Of a stretch of DNA of 22,566 nt, positions 1-6,451 are shown in pieces. This DNA is from a virus. Both the position numbers and the translations under genes were made by a program. The notes below the pieces were generated by a model, which saw only the letters and a program-made list of their open reading frames with translations, was not told the origin of the DNA and did not search any database. Position 1 is the first letter of the stretch; each line of letters begins with the position of its first letter. The stretch lies in IMG/VR virus record IMGVR_UViG_3300044733_000186, positions 1-22,566 of that record; one strand, 5' to 3'.

Positions 1-787
1 TGAACGCCTCAATCAGCGGCGCCTGTTCCAGATAGTGTGCAATCTGGTCTACCGGCAGCGCGTCCATCTTGGCTTTCAGTGCGCGGTCTACCGCGCCTGT
101 CATCACAGGACAAATGGGCTTGGCCGCACACCACTTGCAATGGTCGCCTGACGCCAACGGCGCGTCTGGGCGCATGGCAATCTTAACGGCGGCGGCAAGT
201 TCTTTCTCAAACGCGTCAACGCGTGCAAGGTCAGTCACCCACCGCTTGACGAACGGTGGTTGTACAATGATTAGTTCGACTTCTTTTGCGCCCTCGAAAG
301 CCCAAGCCGTATCCGCCGTGCGTTTAGCCGCCGCAGCGTAGAAGAGTAGCTGGCTGTTTTCCTCGACTTCGACAGCCACGCCATCGCCAAACTTCCAATC
401 CAGAACGACCGCTCGATCACCCATGCGACCAAGAAGATCGGTAGAACCAAAAACGTCAGGCAGAAAATCACCAAAACCAACCCGGCTTTCAACCGCATAT
501 TCCATCTCCCCCTTGGGGTCTATCTCGTCCAGCGCACGCAGCGCGGGTATCAGCTTGTCATCAACCAGTGCTTCAGTCAGCACGGTCTTCTCATAGGTGG
601 TGCCGACCATGCTGTACGGATCAAGGTCACGCTCTAATATGGTGGCTATAGTGTCATGCAGGAGCGTGCCTTCGTCGGCGTAGCTGCTGCTGGGCTTCGG
701 CGGTACGGTGTCCACCAGCGCCACGCTGCCGGGGCAGGCGATGACGCGTTTGGCGGTAGAGCCGCCGACTATCTTACTATGCTGCAT
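1..787 (-). CDS. RecB/Cas4-like nuclease, DUF2800 type (3' end missing)
   Basis: The first 262 codons are visible and the frame stays open to the window edge. The protein shows the RecB-family PD-(D/E)XK layout: H44 in ADEGTLLHD, E100, D117 in GSTDLLG, D130-W-K132 in VLDWKFG, and the QxxxY motif Q146-LLF-Y150. Cysteines C18, C217, C220 and C226 form the C-(n)-CX2CX5C pattern that holds a 4Fe-4S 'staple' in AddB and Cas4 nucleases. The likely role is exonuclease processing of phage or host DNA in replication or recombination; this is inferred from the family. The start is supported by a purine-rich Shine-Dalgarno (AAGGAAGG) about 7 bases upstream. It is divergent from the VRR-NUC gene. DUF2800 proteins are common in phage replication modules beside VRR-NUC and helicase genes. 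The family call is strong; the exact activity is not known. Confidence 0.85.
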   Translation of the reverse strand, partial: MQHSKIVGGSTAKRVIACPGSVALVDTVPPKPSSSYADEGTLLHDTIATILERDLDPYSMVGTTYEKTVLTEALVDDKLIPALRALDEIDPKGEMEYAVESRVGFGDFLPDVFGSTDLLGRMGDRAVVLDWKFGDGVAVEVEENSQLLFYAAAAKRTADTAWAFEGAKEVELIIVQPPFVKRWVTDLARVDAFEKELAAAVKIAMRPDAPLASGDHCKWCAAKPICPVMTGAVDRALKAKMDALPVDQIAHYLEQAPLIEAF

Positions 788-884
788 ACTGAACCTTCCT
801 TTACTGTTTGAGTAGCCGGTATACTCTGCAACATTTTTTAATGCAATGCTTGAAATGCAAAAAATTTTGGAGTAGCGTTTTGGC
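788..884. promoter_or_regulatory. Divergent intergenic region, likely promoters for both sides
   Basis: These 97 bases are the only gap between two head-to-head genes, so promoters for both directions are expected here. The middle is AT-rich (CATTTTTTAATG). A TATACT hexamer at 820-825 is a possible plus-strand -10 box, but no good -35 lies at the right distance. TTGAAA at 850-855 could be a -35. The stretch 840-861 has a repeated AATGC core and could bind a regulator. GGAG at 869-872 is the only Shine-Dalgarno for the VRR-NUC gene and is rather far (12 bases) from its ATG. Individual boxes are weak. Confidence 0.4.
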
Positions 885-1160
885 ATGACTGAGAAAGAGA
901 TAGAGCGGTACTTCTGTAAACGTGTGCGGGCAGCCGGCGGCTTTGCCTATAAGTTTCGCAGCGTTACGCAGATCGGTGTGGCCGACCGCATAGCATGTAT
1001 GCCTAACGGCGAGGCTTGGTTCGTGGAACTGAAGCAGCCTAACGGTAGGCTGTCTGCGTTGCAGCGTATCTTTTCTGATGAGATGGCGCACACCAAGCAG
1101 CATTACGCCTGCCTGTGGTCAGTAGAGGATGTGGACACATGGCTCAAACGCTTCAGCTAA
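885..1160 (+). CDS. VRR-NUC domain nuclease
   Basis: This 91-residue protein is a stand-alone VRR-NUC domain, a PD-(D/E)XK nuclease fold related to FAN1 and to phage Holliday-junction or flap nucleases. The motifs are clear: an early E7, the glycine pair of AAGGF, GVADR with catalytic D34, and VELK with E48 and K50, then NGRLSALQ with Q60. The length is normal for phage members. An in-frame stop lies 12 bases upstream of the ATG, so the start is fixed. The end overlaps the helicase gene by 22 bases, which suggests translational coupling and a joint role. Phage VRR-NUC proteins are often found directly before SNF2-like helicases; branched-DNA cleavage during replication is the likely job. Confidence 0.9.
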   Translation: MTEKEIERYFCKRVRAAGGFAYKFRSVTQIGVADRIACMPNGEAWFVELKQPNGRLSALQRIFSDEMAHTKQHYACLWSVEDVDTWLKRFS

Positions 1161-2452
1161 GGCCGTACCAACAGCAGGCGGCGACGTTCCTGTACGAACG
1201 CGACCGCGCCATGATCCTTGCGCCTGTCGGCGCGGGCAAGACTGCCATTACCTTGACGGCGATGGATGAGATGCTGCGCGACGGCCATGTCAAACGCTGG
1301 CTGGTGGTAGCGCCGAAGCGCGTCTGCACGGATGTGTGGCCGGTGGAAGCGCCGAAATGGTCTGGCGTCGCTCCTGCGCTGGCTGTCGGCACGCCAGCGC
1401 AAAGGGTGGATGCGTTGCGGAGCGACGCCAGTGTGGTCGTCATTAACTATGACAACCTAGATAAGCTAGAGGATTTATCGGGCTTCGACGGAATTGTGTT
1501 CGACGAACTGACACGGCTGAAGAACCCTAGCGGCAAACGCTTCAAGTCGCTGGAAAAGCTGCTGGCTAACGTCAAGGTGCGCTGGGGTTTGACAGGTTCG
1601 TTCACGTCGAACGGCCTTGAGGATGTCTTCGGCCAGTGCAAGATCATCGACCAAGGGCTGCTGGGCCGCGCCAAGGGTGCGTTCATGCAACAGTATTTCA
1701 TCTGCATCAACCGCGACTTCGGCCAATGGGTTCCGGCAGCCGGTGGGTTGGAGCAAGTCATGGCGCGGATCAAACCGGCGACGTTCGTGCTGGAGCCGGG
1801 CGAATATAAGGACAAGCTGCCGCCGTGCCATGTCACGGAGGTGCGCGTCGCGCTGGATGACCGCAAGCCATACGAAAAGATGAAGCGCGAGTATGTCGTG
1901 CGCTTCGGCGATGACCAGATCGTAGCGCAGAACGCAGCGTCGGTGACAACCAAGCTGCAACAGATGGCGTCAGGCTTCGTCTACAACCGCGACGCAGGCA
2001 CGCCGTCCATCTGGTTCAGCAGCCACAAGTTCGACCGGCTGGAAGAGTTGCTGGCGGAGAACCAGCGGGCCAACACCATAGTCGCGTACACCTATCAGGA
2101 AGAGTTGGCGGAACTGAAGCGCCGCTTCCCGCACGCGCAGACAATGGACGACGACAATGTCATCGAACGCTGGAACCGCGGTGAGGTCGAGTTGCTGCTG
2201 GCGCATCCTAAGTCCGCAGGGCATGGCCTAAACCTACAGCATGGCGGATGCCACATGGTGTTCCTGTCGCTGCCGTGGTCGCTGGAACTTTACGAACAGA
2301 CGGTCGGACGCCTGCACCGCAGCGGTCAGACCAAGGATGTCTGGGTCTATGTAATGCTGACTGAAAAGAGTATTGACGAACGCATATGGGCGGCGCTGCA
2401 CGACAAGCGTGCGGTGTCCGACATAGCCTTAGAGGAATTGAAAAATGAGTAA
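1139..2452 (+). CDS. SNF2-like superfamily 2 DNA helicase/translocase
   Basis: This 437-residue protein has both RecA-like halves of an SF2 enzyme. Visible motifs: Q-like LRPYQQQ (8-13), Walker A APVGAGKT (28-35, K34), motif II DELTRLKN (122-129, DE in the usual DEAH position), motif III LTGSF (151-155), motif V around SAGHGLNL (359-366), and motif VI QTVGRLHRSGQ (387-397, arginine finger region). It is a compact phage version without extra domains. A start 24 bases upstream is possible, but the chosen ATG has GAGGA nine bases before it and gives the usual short N-terminus ahead of LRPYQ. It overlaps the VRR-NUC gene and the following small gene. It probably remodels or unwinds branched DNA together with that nuclease. 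Confidence 0.9.
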   Translation: MAQTLQLRPYQQQAATFLYERDRAMILAPVGAGKTAITLTAMDEMLRDGHVKRWLVVAPKRVCTDVWPVEAPKWSGVAPALAVGTPAQRVDALRSDASVVVINYDNLDKLEDLSGFDGIVFDELTRLKNPSGKRFKSLEKLLANVKVRWGLTGSFTSNGLEDVFGQCKIIDQGLLGRAKGAFMQQYFICINRDFGQWVPAAGGLEQVMARIKPATFVLEPGEYKDKLPPCHVTEVRVALDDRKPYEKMKREYVVRFGDDQIVAQNAASVTTKLQQMASGFVYNRDAGTPSIWFSSHKFDRLEELLAENQRANTIVAYTYQEELAELKRRFPHAQTMDDDNVIERWNRGEVELLLAHPKSAGHGLNLQHGGCHMVFLSLPWSLELYEQTVGRLHRSGQTKDVWVYVMLTEKSIDERIWAALHDKRAVSDIALEELKNE

Positions 2453-2636
2453 ACTAAACTGGCGGTCGATGATTGCCGTGCTGTCCGACCTTACGGAAGG
2501 CGAACTAAAGGATGCGCTGGACGCGGAACTGAAGACGCACAAGCGCCCGGCCATCGCCCGGCGGTTGCATCAGCGTTACTCTGCGATGCGGACGGCGCGC
2601 GAACGCGGCGAGATTATGATGAGGTTGAAGAAATGA
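2445..2636 (+). CDS. Small helical protein of the nuclease-helicase cluster
   Basis: This is a 63-residue, highly charged, probably all-helical protein with no cysteines, signal or membrane segment. The sequence SDLTEGELKDALDAEL reads as an amphipathic helix and the second half is rich in Arg/Lys (RRLHQRYSAMRTARERGE), suited to nucleic acid or protein binding. It overlaps the helicase stop by 8 bases and the next gene by 4 (ATGA), so it belongs to the same transcript. GAGGA lies upstream of its ATG within the helicase end. It could be an accessory factor of the helicase; I do not recognise a named family. Confidence 0.7.
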   Translation: MSKLNWRSMIAVLSDLTEGELKDALDAELKTHKRPAIARRLHQRYSAMRTARERGEIMMRLKK

Positions 2637-2764
2637 CAGACCATGCAGCGGCGACCGCTGAAGCACTGGAAATGGTGATTGCCATGCTAAAGGCAGGGCA
2701 ATCACCTGAAGACTTAGGCCCGATGGTTATACTAATCGGGCGTATGATGGCTAGGCGAACCTAA
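2633..2764 (+). CDS. Tiny protein (43 aa), last gene of the plus-strand cluster
   Basis: The reading frame begins at the ATGA overlap with the preceding gene and ends in TAA. The product starts MTDHAAATAEALEMVIAML and ends GRMMARRT. It looks like two short amphipathic helices split by the turn KAGQSPEDLGP. There is a GAGG upstream in the purine-rich GATGAGGTTGAAG. Translational coupling and lack of a gap argue that it is real. Its stop codon overlaps the stop of the convergent minus-strand gene. No function can be assigned. Confidence 0.6.
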   Translation: MTDHAAATAEALEMVIAMLKAGQSPEDLGPMVILIGRMMARRT

Positions 2765-2928
2765 GCTAAGTATTGCGACAGCGCCGTAGCTGCTGCGCCG
2801 ATGATGGCGAGTACGCCGGCCAGCTTGGCTTTCCAACCAAGGGCAGGCTTCGGCGCTTCGTCCATCGGCAAGATTTTACCGGCGACTTCTTTCACGGCAA
2901 TTTTCGTGATGAGGTTCTTCAAGTTCAT
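2761..2928 (-). CDS. Small one-TM membrane protein, end of the lysis cassette
   Basis: This 55-residue protein has a basic/amphipathic N-terminal half (MNLKNLITKIAVKEVAGKIL), a short hinge rich in proline and lysine (DEAPKPALGWKAK), and one hydrophobic helix (LAGVLAIIGAAATALSQYLA) at the extreme C-terminus. A start nine codons upstream exists, but the chosen ATG has a very good AAGGAG five bases before it, and that ribosome site overlaps the TAA of the endolysin gene. Its place directly after the endolysin suggests a holin, antiholin or other lysis helper; this is inference. It is the last gene of the leftward late operon visible here. Confidence 0.75.
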   Translation of the reverse strand: MNLKNLITKIAVKEVAGKILPMDEAPKPALGWKAKLAGVLAIIGAAATALSQYLA

Positions 2929-2938
2929 GTTACTCTCC

Positions 2939-3550
2939 TTACAGCCAAGAAGCATATTTCTTGGTTTTCAGTTTGCGGTCGTCGAGGCCATGCGTGCCCC
3001 CATTAATCCGCTTCGTCAGCGCAAGTATTGCACCGTCGCCAACGCCTTGGTCGCAAATACCCCACAGCTTGTTCCGGTCGAAGAACCAAAGCGCGCTCTC
3101 GAAGCACAGTTCGCCGGCCACAAGGTCAGGATTGTCCATCACGTCGGGGCGACCAATGTAGTTGGCAAATGCTTGGTAGTTGTCCTTGCCGGTTAGCTGG
3201 AGCGCGCCACGACCACGGAACTTCCAGCCGTCGCCGCTGCTCTCAGGACCGTTGCCCATGCGGTTAGCGTAGACGCGGTTGGCAATTTTCATCGGCTGGC
3301 GTTCGTAAGCGCGGGCCAGTGCATCGGTCGGGAAGTACTTACCAAAGATGCCGCGCAGACCCTTCGCGCTGTAGTTCAGGTTCTCGCTGAACGCCTTGAA
3401 GCCGCCCGACTCATGCGCCGTTTGAGCAAAGAAATGTGCAGCCCGATGAGGTGATAGTTTATAAAAAGCCGCAGCCGTTTTAAATGTACCCGGACCGAAC
3501 GCACCATCTGCATGACACCCACATTTATGTTGAAGGTTTAAAAGGCTCAT
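2939..3550 (-). CDS. Endolysin, glycoside hydrolase family 19 (chitinase/lysozyme-like)
   Basis: This 203-residue enzyme should cut the glycan strands of peptidoglycan to release progeny. The GH19 core is plain: HESGGF with the probable general acid E47, SENLNYSA with the second acidic residue E56, and the substrate-cleft block KFRGRGALQLTGKDNYQ (110-125), followed by WFFDRN and the C-terminal KRINGG motif (typical INGG). The N-terminal 30 residues (LQHKCGCHADGAFGPGTFKTAA) resemble part of a peptidoglycan-binding helix bundle, as is usual in this phage subgroup. There is no signal peptide, so it needs a holin. Its ATG overlaps the stop of the preceding membrane-protein gene (ATGA), and the next gene's ribosome site overlaps its stop. 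Confidence 0.92.
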   Translation of the reverse strand: MSLLNLQHKCGCHADGAFGPGTFKTAAAFYKLSPHRAAHFFAQTAHESGGFKAFSENLNYSAKGLRGIFGKYFPTDALARAYERQPMKIANRVYANRMGNGPESSGDGWKFRGRGALQLTGKDNYQAFANYIGRPDVMDNPDLVAGELCFESALWFFDRNKLWGICDQGVGDGAILALTKRINGGTHGLDDRKLKTKKYASWL

Positions 3551-4044
3551 TTACCCGCACTCCGCCAATCAGGAAAGTCACTTTCGTCAACCACGCCGTC
3601 ACCGTTGGCGTCGTAGCGCAAGTCGTTGCGGTACTTCTCCCACGGGGCGAGGTCGTCGTCATCGTCTTCTTCAGGCTCGTCGATAAAGACTGTGCCTTGC
3701 GGATCGTCGTACACCTTCGGCGCCATCGCTGGCGTCAGTTCAAGCGGCGCTTCTGGCTCTGGCGCCGGCGCAGGCTCAGGGTCGGTGTCACGGGCGTTAG
3801 CGTTGAGGCTCAGGCCGCCCAGCAGTCCGACAAGCGCGCCGATGATGGTCTGGAACGCAGGGTTAATCATCTCAAGGACGGCAGTGCTGTCCACGACATC
3901 GTTAGGCACGAACATGCCGACGACCAGCGCCAGCACGACGACAAGGATAACTGCCGACAGCGTAACGATTGCCACGCGAACGACAAACTCAACGGTGTCG
4001 TTGACGCCGTCGTGCTTGCTTTCAAAACTATTCAGGAAGCTCAT
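3547..4044 (-). CDS. Lysis-cassette membrane protein with acidic tail and EF-hand/dockerin-like loop
   Basis: The protein has 165 residues from the chosen ATG; a longer frame exists upstream, but its extra N-terminus lies wholly inside the previous gene, and GAAGGA stands about 9 bases before this ATG. Residues 20-45 form a strong membrane helix and residues 60-80 (MINPAFQTIIGALVGLLGGL) a second. A Pro/Glu/Ala linker (87-105) and an acidic run (EPEEDDDDD) follow. The end contains DANGDGVVDESD (145-156), which fits the calcium loop consensus DxNxDGxxDxxD. The second helix matches that of the preceding gene, so the two look like duplicates. Placed just before the endolysin it may be a holin or regulator. 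Function not established. Confidence 0.85.
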   Translation of the reverse strand: MSFLNSFESKHDGVNDTVEFVVRVAIVTLSAVILVVVLALVVGMFVPNDVVDSTAVLEMINPAFQTIIGALVGLLGGLSLNANARDTDPEPAPAPEPEAPLELTPAMAPKVYDDPQGTVFIDEPEEDDDDDLAPWEKYRNDLRYDANGDGVVDESDFPDWRSAGK

Positions 4045-4306
4045 CTTCTTCGTCCTTCTTCTTTTGCATAGCGCCGCTGCCCTGACCCGCCATAAGTCCT
4101 GCCAACGCCCCGACAATGAACGTCGCTATCGGGTTAATCAACTTGAAAAACTCAGCGTCGTTAGGGGACTGCCCTTCCATCGGCTGCGACACAAACACCA
4201 ACGAGTATAGCACGGTCGCAACGATGAACGTCAGCGTCAGCGACAGGACGATCCCGACGATGAACCGCAGCAATTCCTCCGGCGTCCATTCACTTCTCGG
4301 CTTCAT
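4028..4306 (-). CDS. Two-TM holin-like membrane protein
   Basis: This 92-residue protein has a charged start (MKPRSEWTPEELLR), a first membrane helix at about 13-39 (FIVGIVLSLTLTFIVATVLY), a short polar loop, a second hydrophobic segment at about 55-76 (LINPIATFIVGALAGLMAGQ) and a charged C-terminal tail (MQKKKDEEDELPE). Size, two helices and charged tail are what class II holins have. The pattern INPxxxxIxGALxGL is shared with the next gene. It overlaps the upstream lipoprotein gene by 17 bases and the downstream gene by 17 bases. Holin is the best guess from location and topology, not from a recognised family. Confidence 0.82.
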   Translation of the reverse strand: MKPRSEWTPEELLRFIVGIVLSLTLTFIVATVLYSLVFVSQPMEGQSPNDAEFFKLINPIATFIVGALAGLMAGQGSGAMQKKKDEEDELPE

Positions 4307-4478
4307 GTTCTTCTTCGCCTGTATTGATTAGCCATTCGGTGCAGTAGCCCATAGCGATGCAGCGCGGCTTCTTGCAGAGTTCGTCTTCCCAATTCGCAGG
4401 GTCTTGGCAATCGTAGCGGTAGCGGTCTTCGCAGCCAGCAAGCACCAGCGCCGCCAGTAGTAGACTGACTATACGCAT
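4290..4478 (-). CDS. Small cysteine-rich lipoprotein
   Basis: The 62-residue precursor starts MRIVSLLLAALVLAGC, a lipoprotein signal with lipobox LVLAGC and lipidation at C16. The mature part has four more cysteines (C24, C35, C40, C46), which could make two disulfides in the periplasm, and an acidic tail. A sequence of the type CEDRYRY-CQDPxNW is known to me from lysis-region proteins of other environmental podoviruses. It sits where a spanin outer-membrane subunit (Rz1) would be, but lacks the proline-rich stretch of Rz1, so this is uncertain. GAGGG lies close before the ATG and overlaps the end of the upstream gene's stop. Confidence 0.82.
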   Translation of the reverse strand: MRIVSLLLAALVLAGCEDRYRYDCQDPANWEDELCKKPRCIAMGYCTEWLINTGEEEHEAEK

Positions 4479-4485
4479 ACGCCCT

Positions 4486-4665
4486 CTAGCCGGCCTTTTG
4501 CAGCACGTTCATTAGTATGCCGATTAGCAATACGATGATTGTGCCGGCGGAAGTCATGCCGACTTTTTCAATACGCTTCATCCGCGCGCAGATACTCTCG
4601 TACCTGAACGCGCAGACCTGTTCGTGCGTGTTAAGTTGCGCTTGTGTTTCGTCGATAGTAGCCAT
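4486..4665 (-). CDS. Small one-TM protein, holin candidate (59 aa)
   Basis: The frame gives MATIDETQAQLNTHEQVCAF as an N-terminal soluble helix, a basic patch (RMKRIEKVG) and one membrane helix (SAGTIIVLLIGILMNVL) followed by QKAG and a TAG stop. This soluble-helix plus single C-terminal TM layout resembles the XhlA-type haemolysin/holin partners found in phage lysis cassettes. It lies 2 bases after the ejection-protein gene and 7 bases before the lipoprotein gene, filling a gap that otherwise would have no gene. The ribosome site is weak. The case rests on spacing, start-to-stop fit and membrane topology. Confidence 0.72.
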   Translation of the reverse strand: MATIDETQAQLNTHEQVCAFRYESICARMKRIEKVGMTSAGTIIVLLIGILMNVLQKAG

Positions 4666-4667
4666 TG

Positions 4668-6449
4668 TTAGCGTCTCATGGAGTTAAGATTTACAAACTG
4701 CTTTTCTTTAGGTAGCCTGCCATATATCGGCACGGCATACCCTTCAGAAAAATCTACATCTACCAGTGGTTCACCGGAGTCAGGGTCTATGTCGGGAAAG
4801 TTATACTGCTGTGCGACTTGCGCGGCTATCTGCGGCCTAAACATTTCGCGGGCAGGTGTACCCCGCGCCTGATCCAACATTTTATTGACTTTACCGAGCG
4901 CCATTTTATTAGCCGCCGCGCGCGACGCAAGCCCGCCGCCGGCTATAGTGGCGCCTAGCAACGCAAGACCCGGAGAACCACTATACATAGCTGAACCGGC
5001 GCCCGTTAATGCGGCTGCCGCCGGTAACGAGCGAACTACCTGCTGCGGCGTCGTAGGCAGGGTCGGCCCAAACGTCCCAAGCCCTTGAAGCGTTGACAAC
5101 CCGCCAGTGCCGCGGCCCAAATCTTTTATTTGTTTTTGAATGGTAGGATCAAAAGCCCGCTTTTTTCTTTCGCTTTTACTTACCGACCGCGCCGCCGCCC
5201 GTATCGTATTAGCGGACAGCCCTTCCGCAGTATCGGTTGCTTTCTCTACTATCATATTTTTGATATTGTCAGCTTGGCTTTTGCGGCGATACGCCGTCCG
5301 CGCTTCTTTTATAGCGGATGCTGCGCCGGGGGCATCGCCAGCTATGACAGCGTTGGCGGGCGGCGCGTCAACAAAGTCGTCAATCTGCCGAATAATATTG
5401 GATGTTAAGCGGCGCTCGTCTTTATCAAGGCTACTCCCAGCGGTCCGCGCGACGCGACGTAAAATTTCCATTTGTGAAAACGAAATCGGCGTATTATTTT
5501 TTTGAGCATCAGCTATAACCTCATCTATACGCTGTAAAACGCGGTTCACCCTTGGGTGGAGAACCTCATCAAACTGCACTTTAGGGTCGGAAAGCGACGT
5601 GCGAATGTTCTGGGTTAGTTGTGAAATAGCAGCGGGGTCGAATTGAACACCAGCTTCCTCTGCGCGCAAATACGCCGCATTTGTTAGCTGCTCTAATTGA
5701 TCAGACGTGACAGGTGTAGCGCGGGGGGTTGCCATCCGACCGCCGGCCATGCCGCCGGCCACCGACAAGCCAAACTGTGCAAGAGGATTTTCTATACCTG
5801 CGTACTCGCGGCCAATCGTAGGGGCCGCAGCAGCGCCAGCGCCAGCCGCAGTTTGCACGCCGGGACCGCGGCCAAGTTCCTGCATGACGTTGCGAGTTAC
5901 GCCGGGCGCAGTAGTTTGTGCAAGTTCTCTAAATGCTGTTGCGCCGCTTAGACCCCCGCCAGCGCCTTCGACAGTACGGAACAAAACTTCCTGTTCAGGT
6001 GTCTGCGGTCTACGTCCAATACCAACAGTCTCATACCCACGGCGGATTGTCTCTGACGGCAGCGGAATAGTTTTAGCGTCAAACGCAGGGGCGAACACGT
6101 TATATATGGATGTACCAAGGTCAGCAATGCCCAGCGACGTTACACCGGCAGCAGCGCCGAGAGGCGCGCCAAGACCGCCGGTGGGGATGCCGGTTGCCGC
6201 AGCACCTAACCCCGCTGCCGTAGCGTAAGGCAACAGTGCGCTGGATATAACACCCGCGTATTGTGCAGCCGAACGGTCGGGGGCGGGTTTGGTTGGGACG
6301 CCCGAAAGATAATTAATAATTTCTGCGTCAGTATATCCGGCTTCGCGCGCGGCAGCGGTGTCGAACGCATCTTCAGTGGCTAGATACTCAGCAATTTCTG
6401 CGTCAGTGTAGCCAGCAACGCGCGCACCTTCGACATCAAACTTAGCCAT
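4668..6449 (-). CDS. Large internal virion (ejection) protein with AGYTDAEI repeats
   Basis: This 593-residue protein is rich in Ala and Gly. The N-terminus holds two copies of AGYTDAEI-x2-YL (residues 12-22 and 37-47), a motif I know from internal virion proteins of other podoviruses. Hydrophobic Gly/Ala-rich segments lie at about 63-125 and 465-510 and could insert in a membrane. The middle (about 250-430) is helical and charged, with likely coiled coil. The last part (FPDIDPDSGEPLVDVDFSEG) is acidic. It follows the transglycosylase ejection protein by 2 bases, so the two probably act together in carrying DNA across the cell envelope. The role is inferred from position and composition, and no enzymatic motif was seen. 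Confidence 0.78.
   Translation of the reverse strand: MAKFDVEGARVAGYTDAEIAEYLATEDAFDTAAAREAGYTDAEIINYLSGVPTKPAPDRSAAQYAGVISSALLPYATAAGLGAAATGIPTGGLGAPLGAAAGVTSLGIADLGTSIYNVFAPAFDAKTIPLPSETIRRGYETVGIGRRPQTPEQEVLFRTVEGAGGGLSGATAFRELAQTTAPGVTRNVMQELGRGPGVQTAAGAGAAAAPTIGREYAGIENPLAQFGLSVAGGMAGGRMATPRATPVTSDQLEQLTNAAYLRAEEAGVQFDPAAISQLTQNIRTSLSDPKVQFDEVLHPRVNRVLQRIDEVIADAQKNNTPISFSQMEILRRVARTAGSSLDKDERRLTSNIIRQIDDFVDAPPANAVIAGDAPGAASAIKEARTAYRRKSQADNIKNMIVEKATDTAEGLSANTIRAAARSVSKSERKKRAFDPTIQKQIKDLGRGTGGLSTLQGLGTFGPTLPTTPQQVVRSLPAAAALTGAGSAMYSGSPGLALLGATIAGGGLASRAAANKMALGKVNKMLDQARGTPAREMFRPQIAAQVAQQYNFPDIDPDSGEPLVDVDFSEGYAVPIYGRLPKEKQFVNLNSMRR
6318..6407 (-). repeat. 75-base-spaced repeat inside the ejection protein gene
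   Basis: The 15-base string AATTTCTGCGTCAGT (plus-strand reading) occurs at 6318-6332 and 6393-6407. It encodes the conserved part of the two AGYTDAEI motifs, giving a 25-residue repeat. The flanks have drifted, so this is an old, selected protein repeat and not a recent DNA duplication. Confidence 0.85.
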
Positions 6450-6451
6450 GT

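Noticed and set aside
1447-1960. Minus-strand frames of 168 and 161 codons inside the helicase gene
   Set aside because: The helicase frame has all SF2 motifs; the antisense frames have no ribosome site and no domain.
2820-2850. Possible terminator CTTGG...CCAAG near the convergent junction
   Set aside because: Only a 5-base stem with an 8-base loop, no U-run, and it lies inside the coding part of the 55-aa gene.
3484-4210. Two long plus-strand frames (195 and 194 codons) antisense to the membrane-protein genes
   Set aside because: The minus-strand genes show ordered TM helices, coupled starts and stops, and ribosome sites; the plus frames show low-complexity Ser/Thr or His/Asp strings only.
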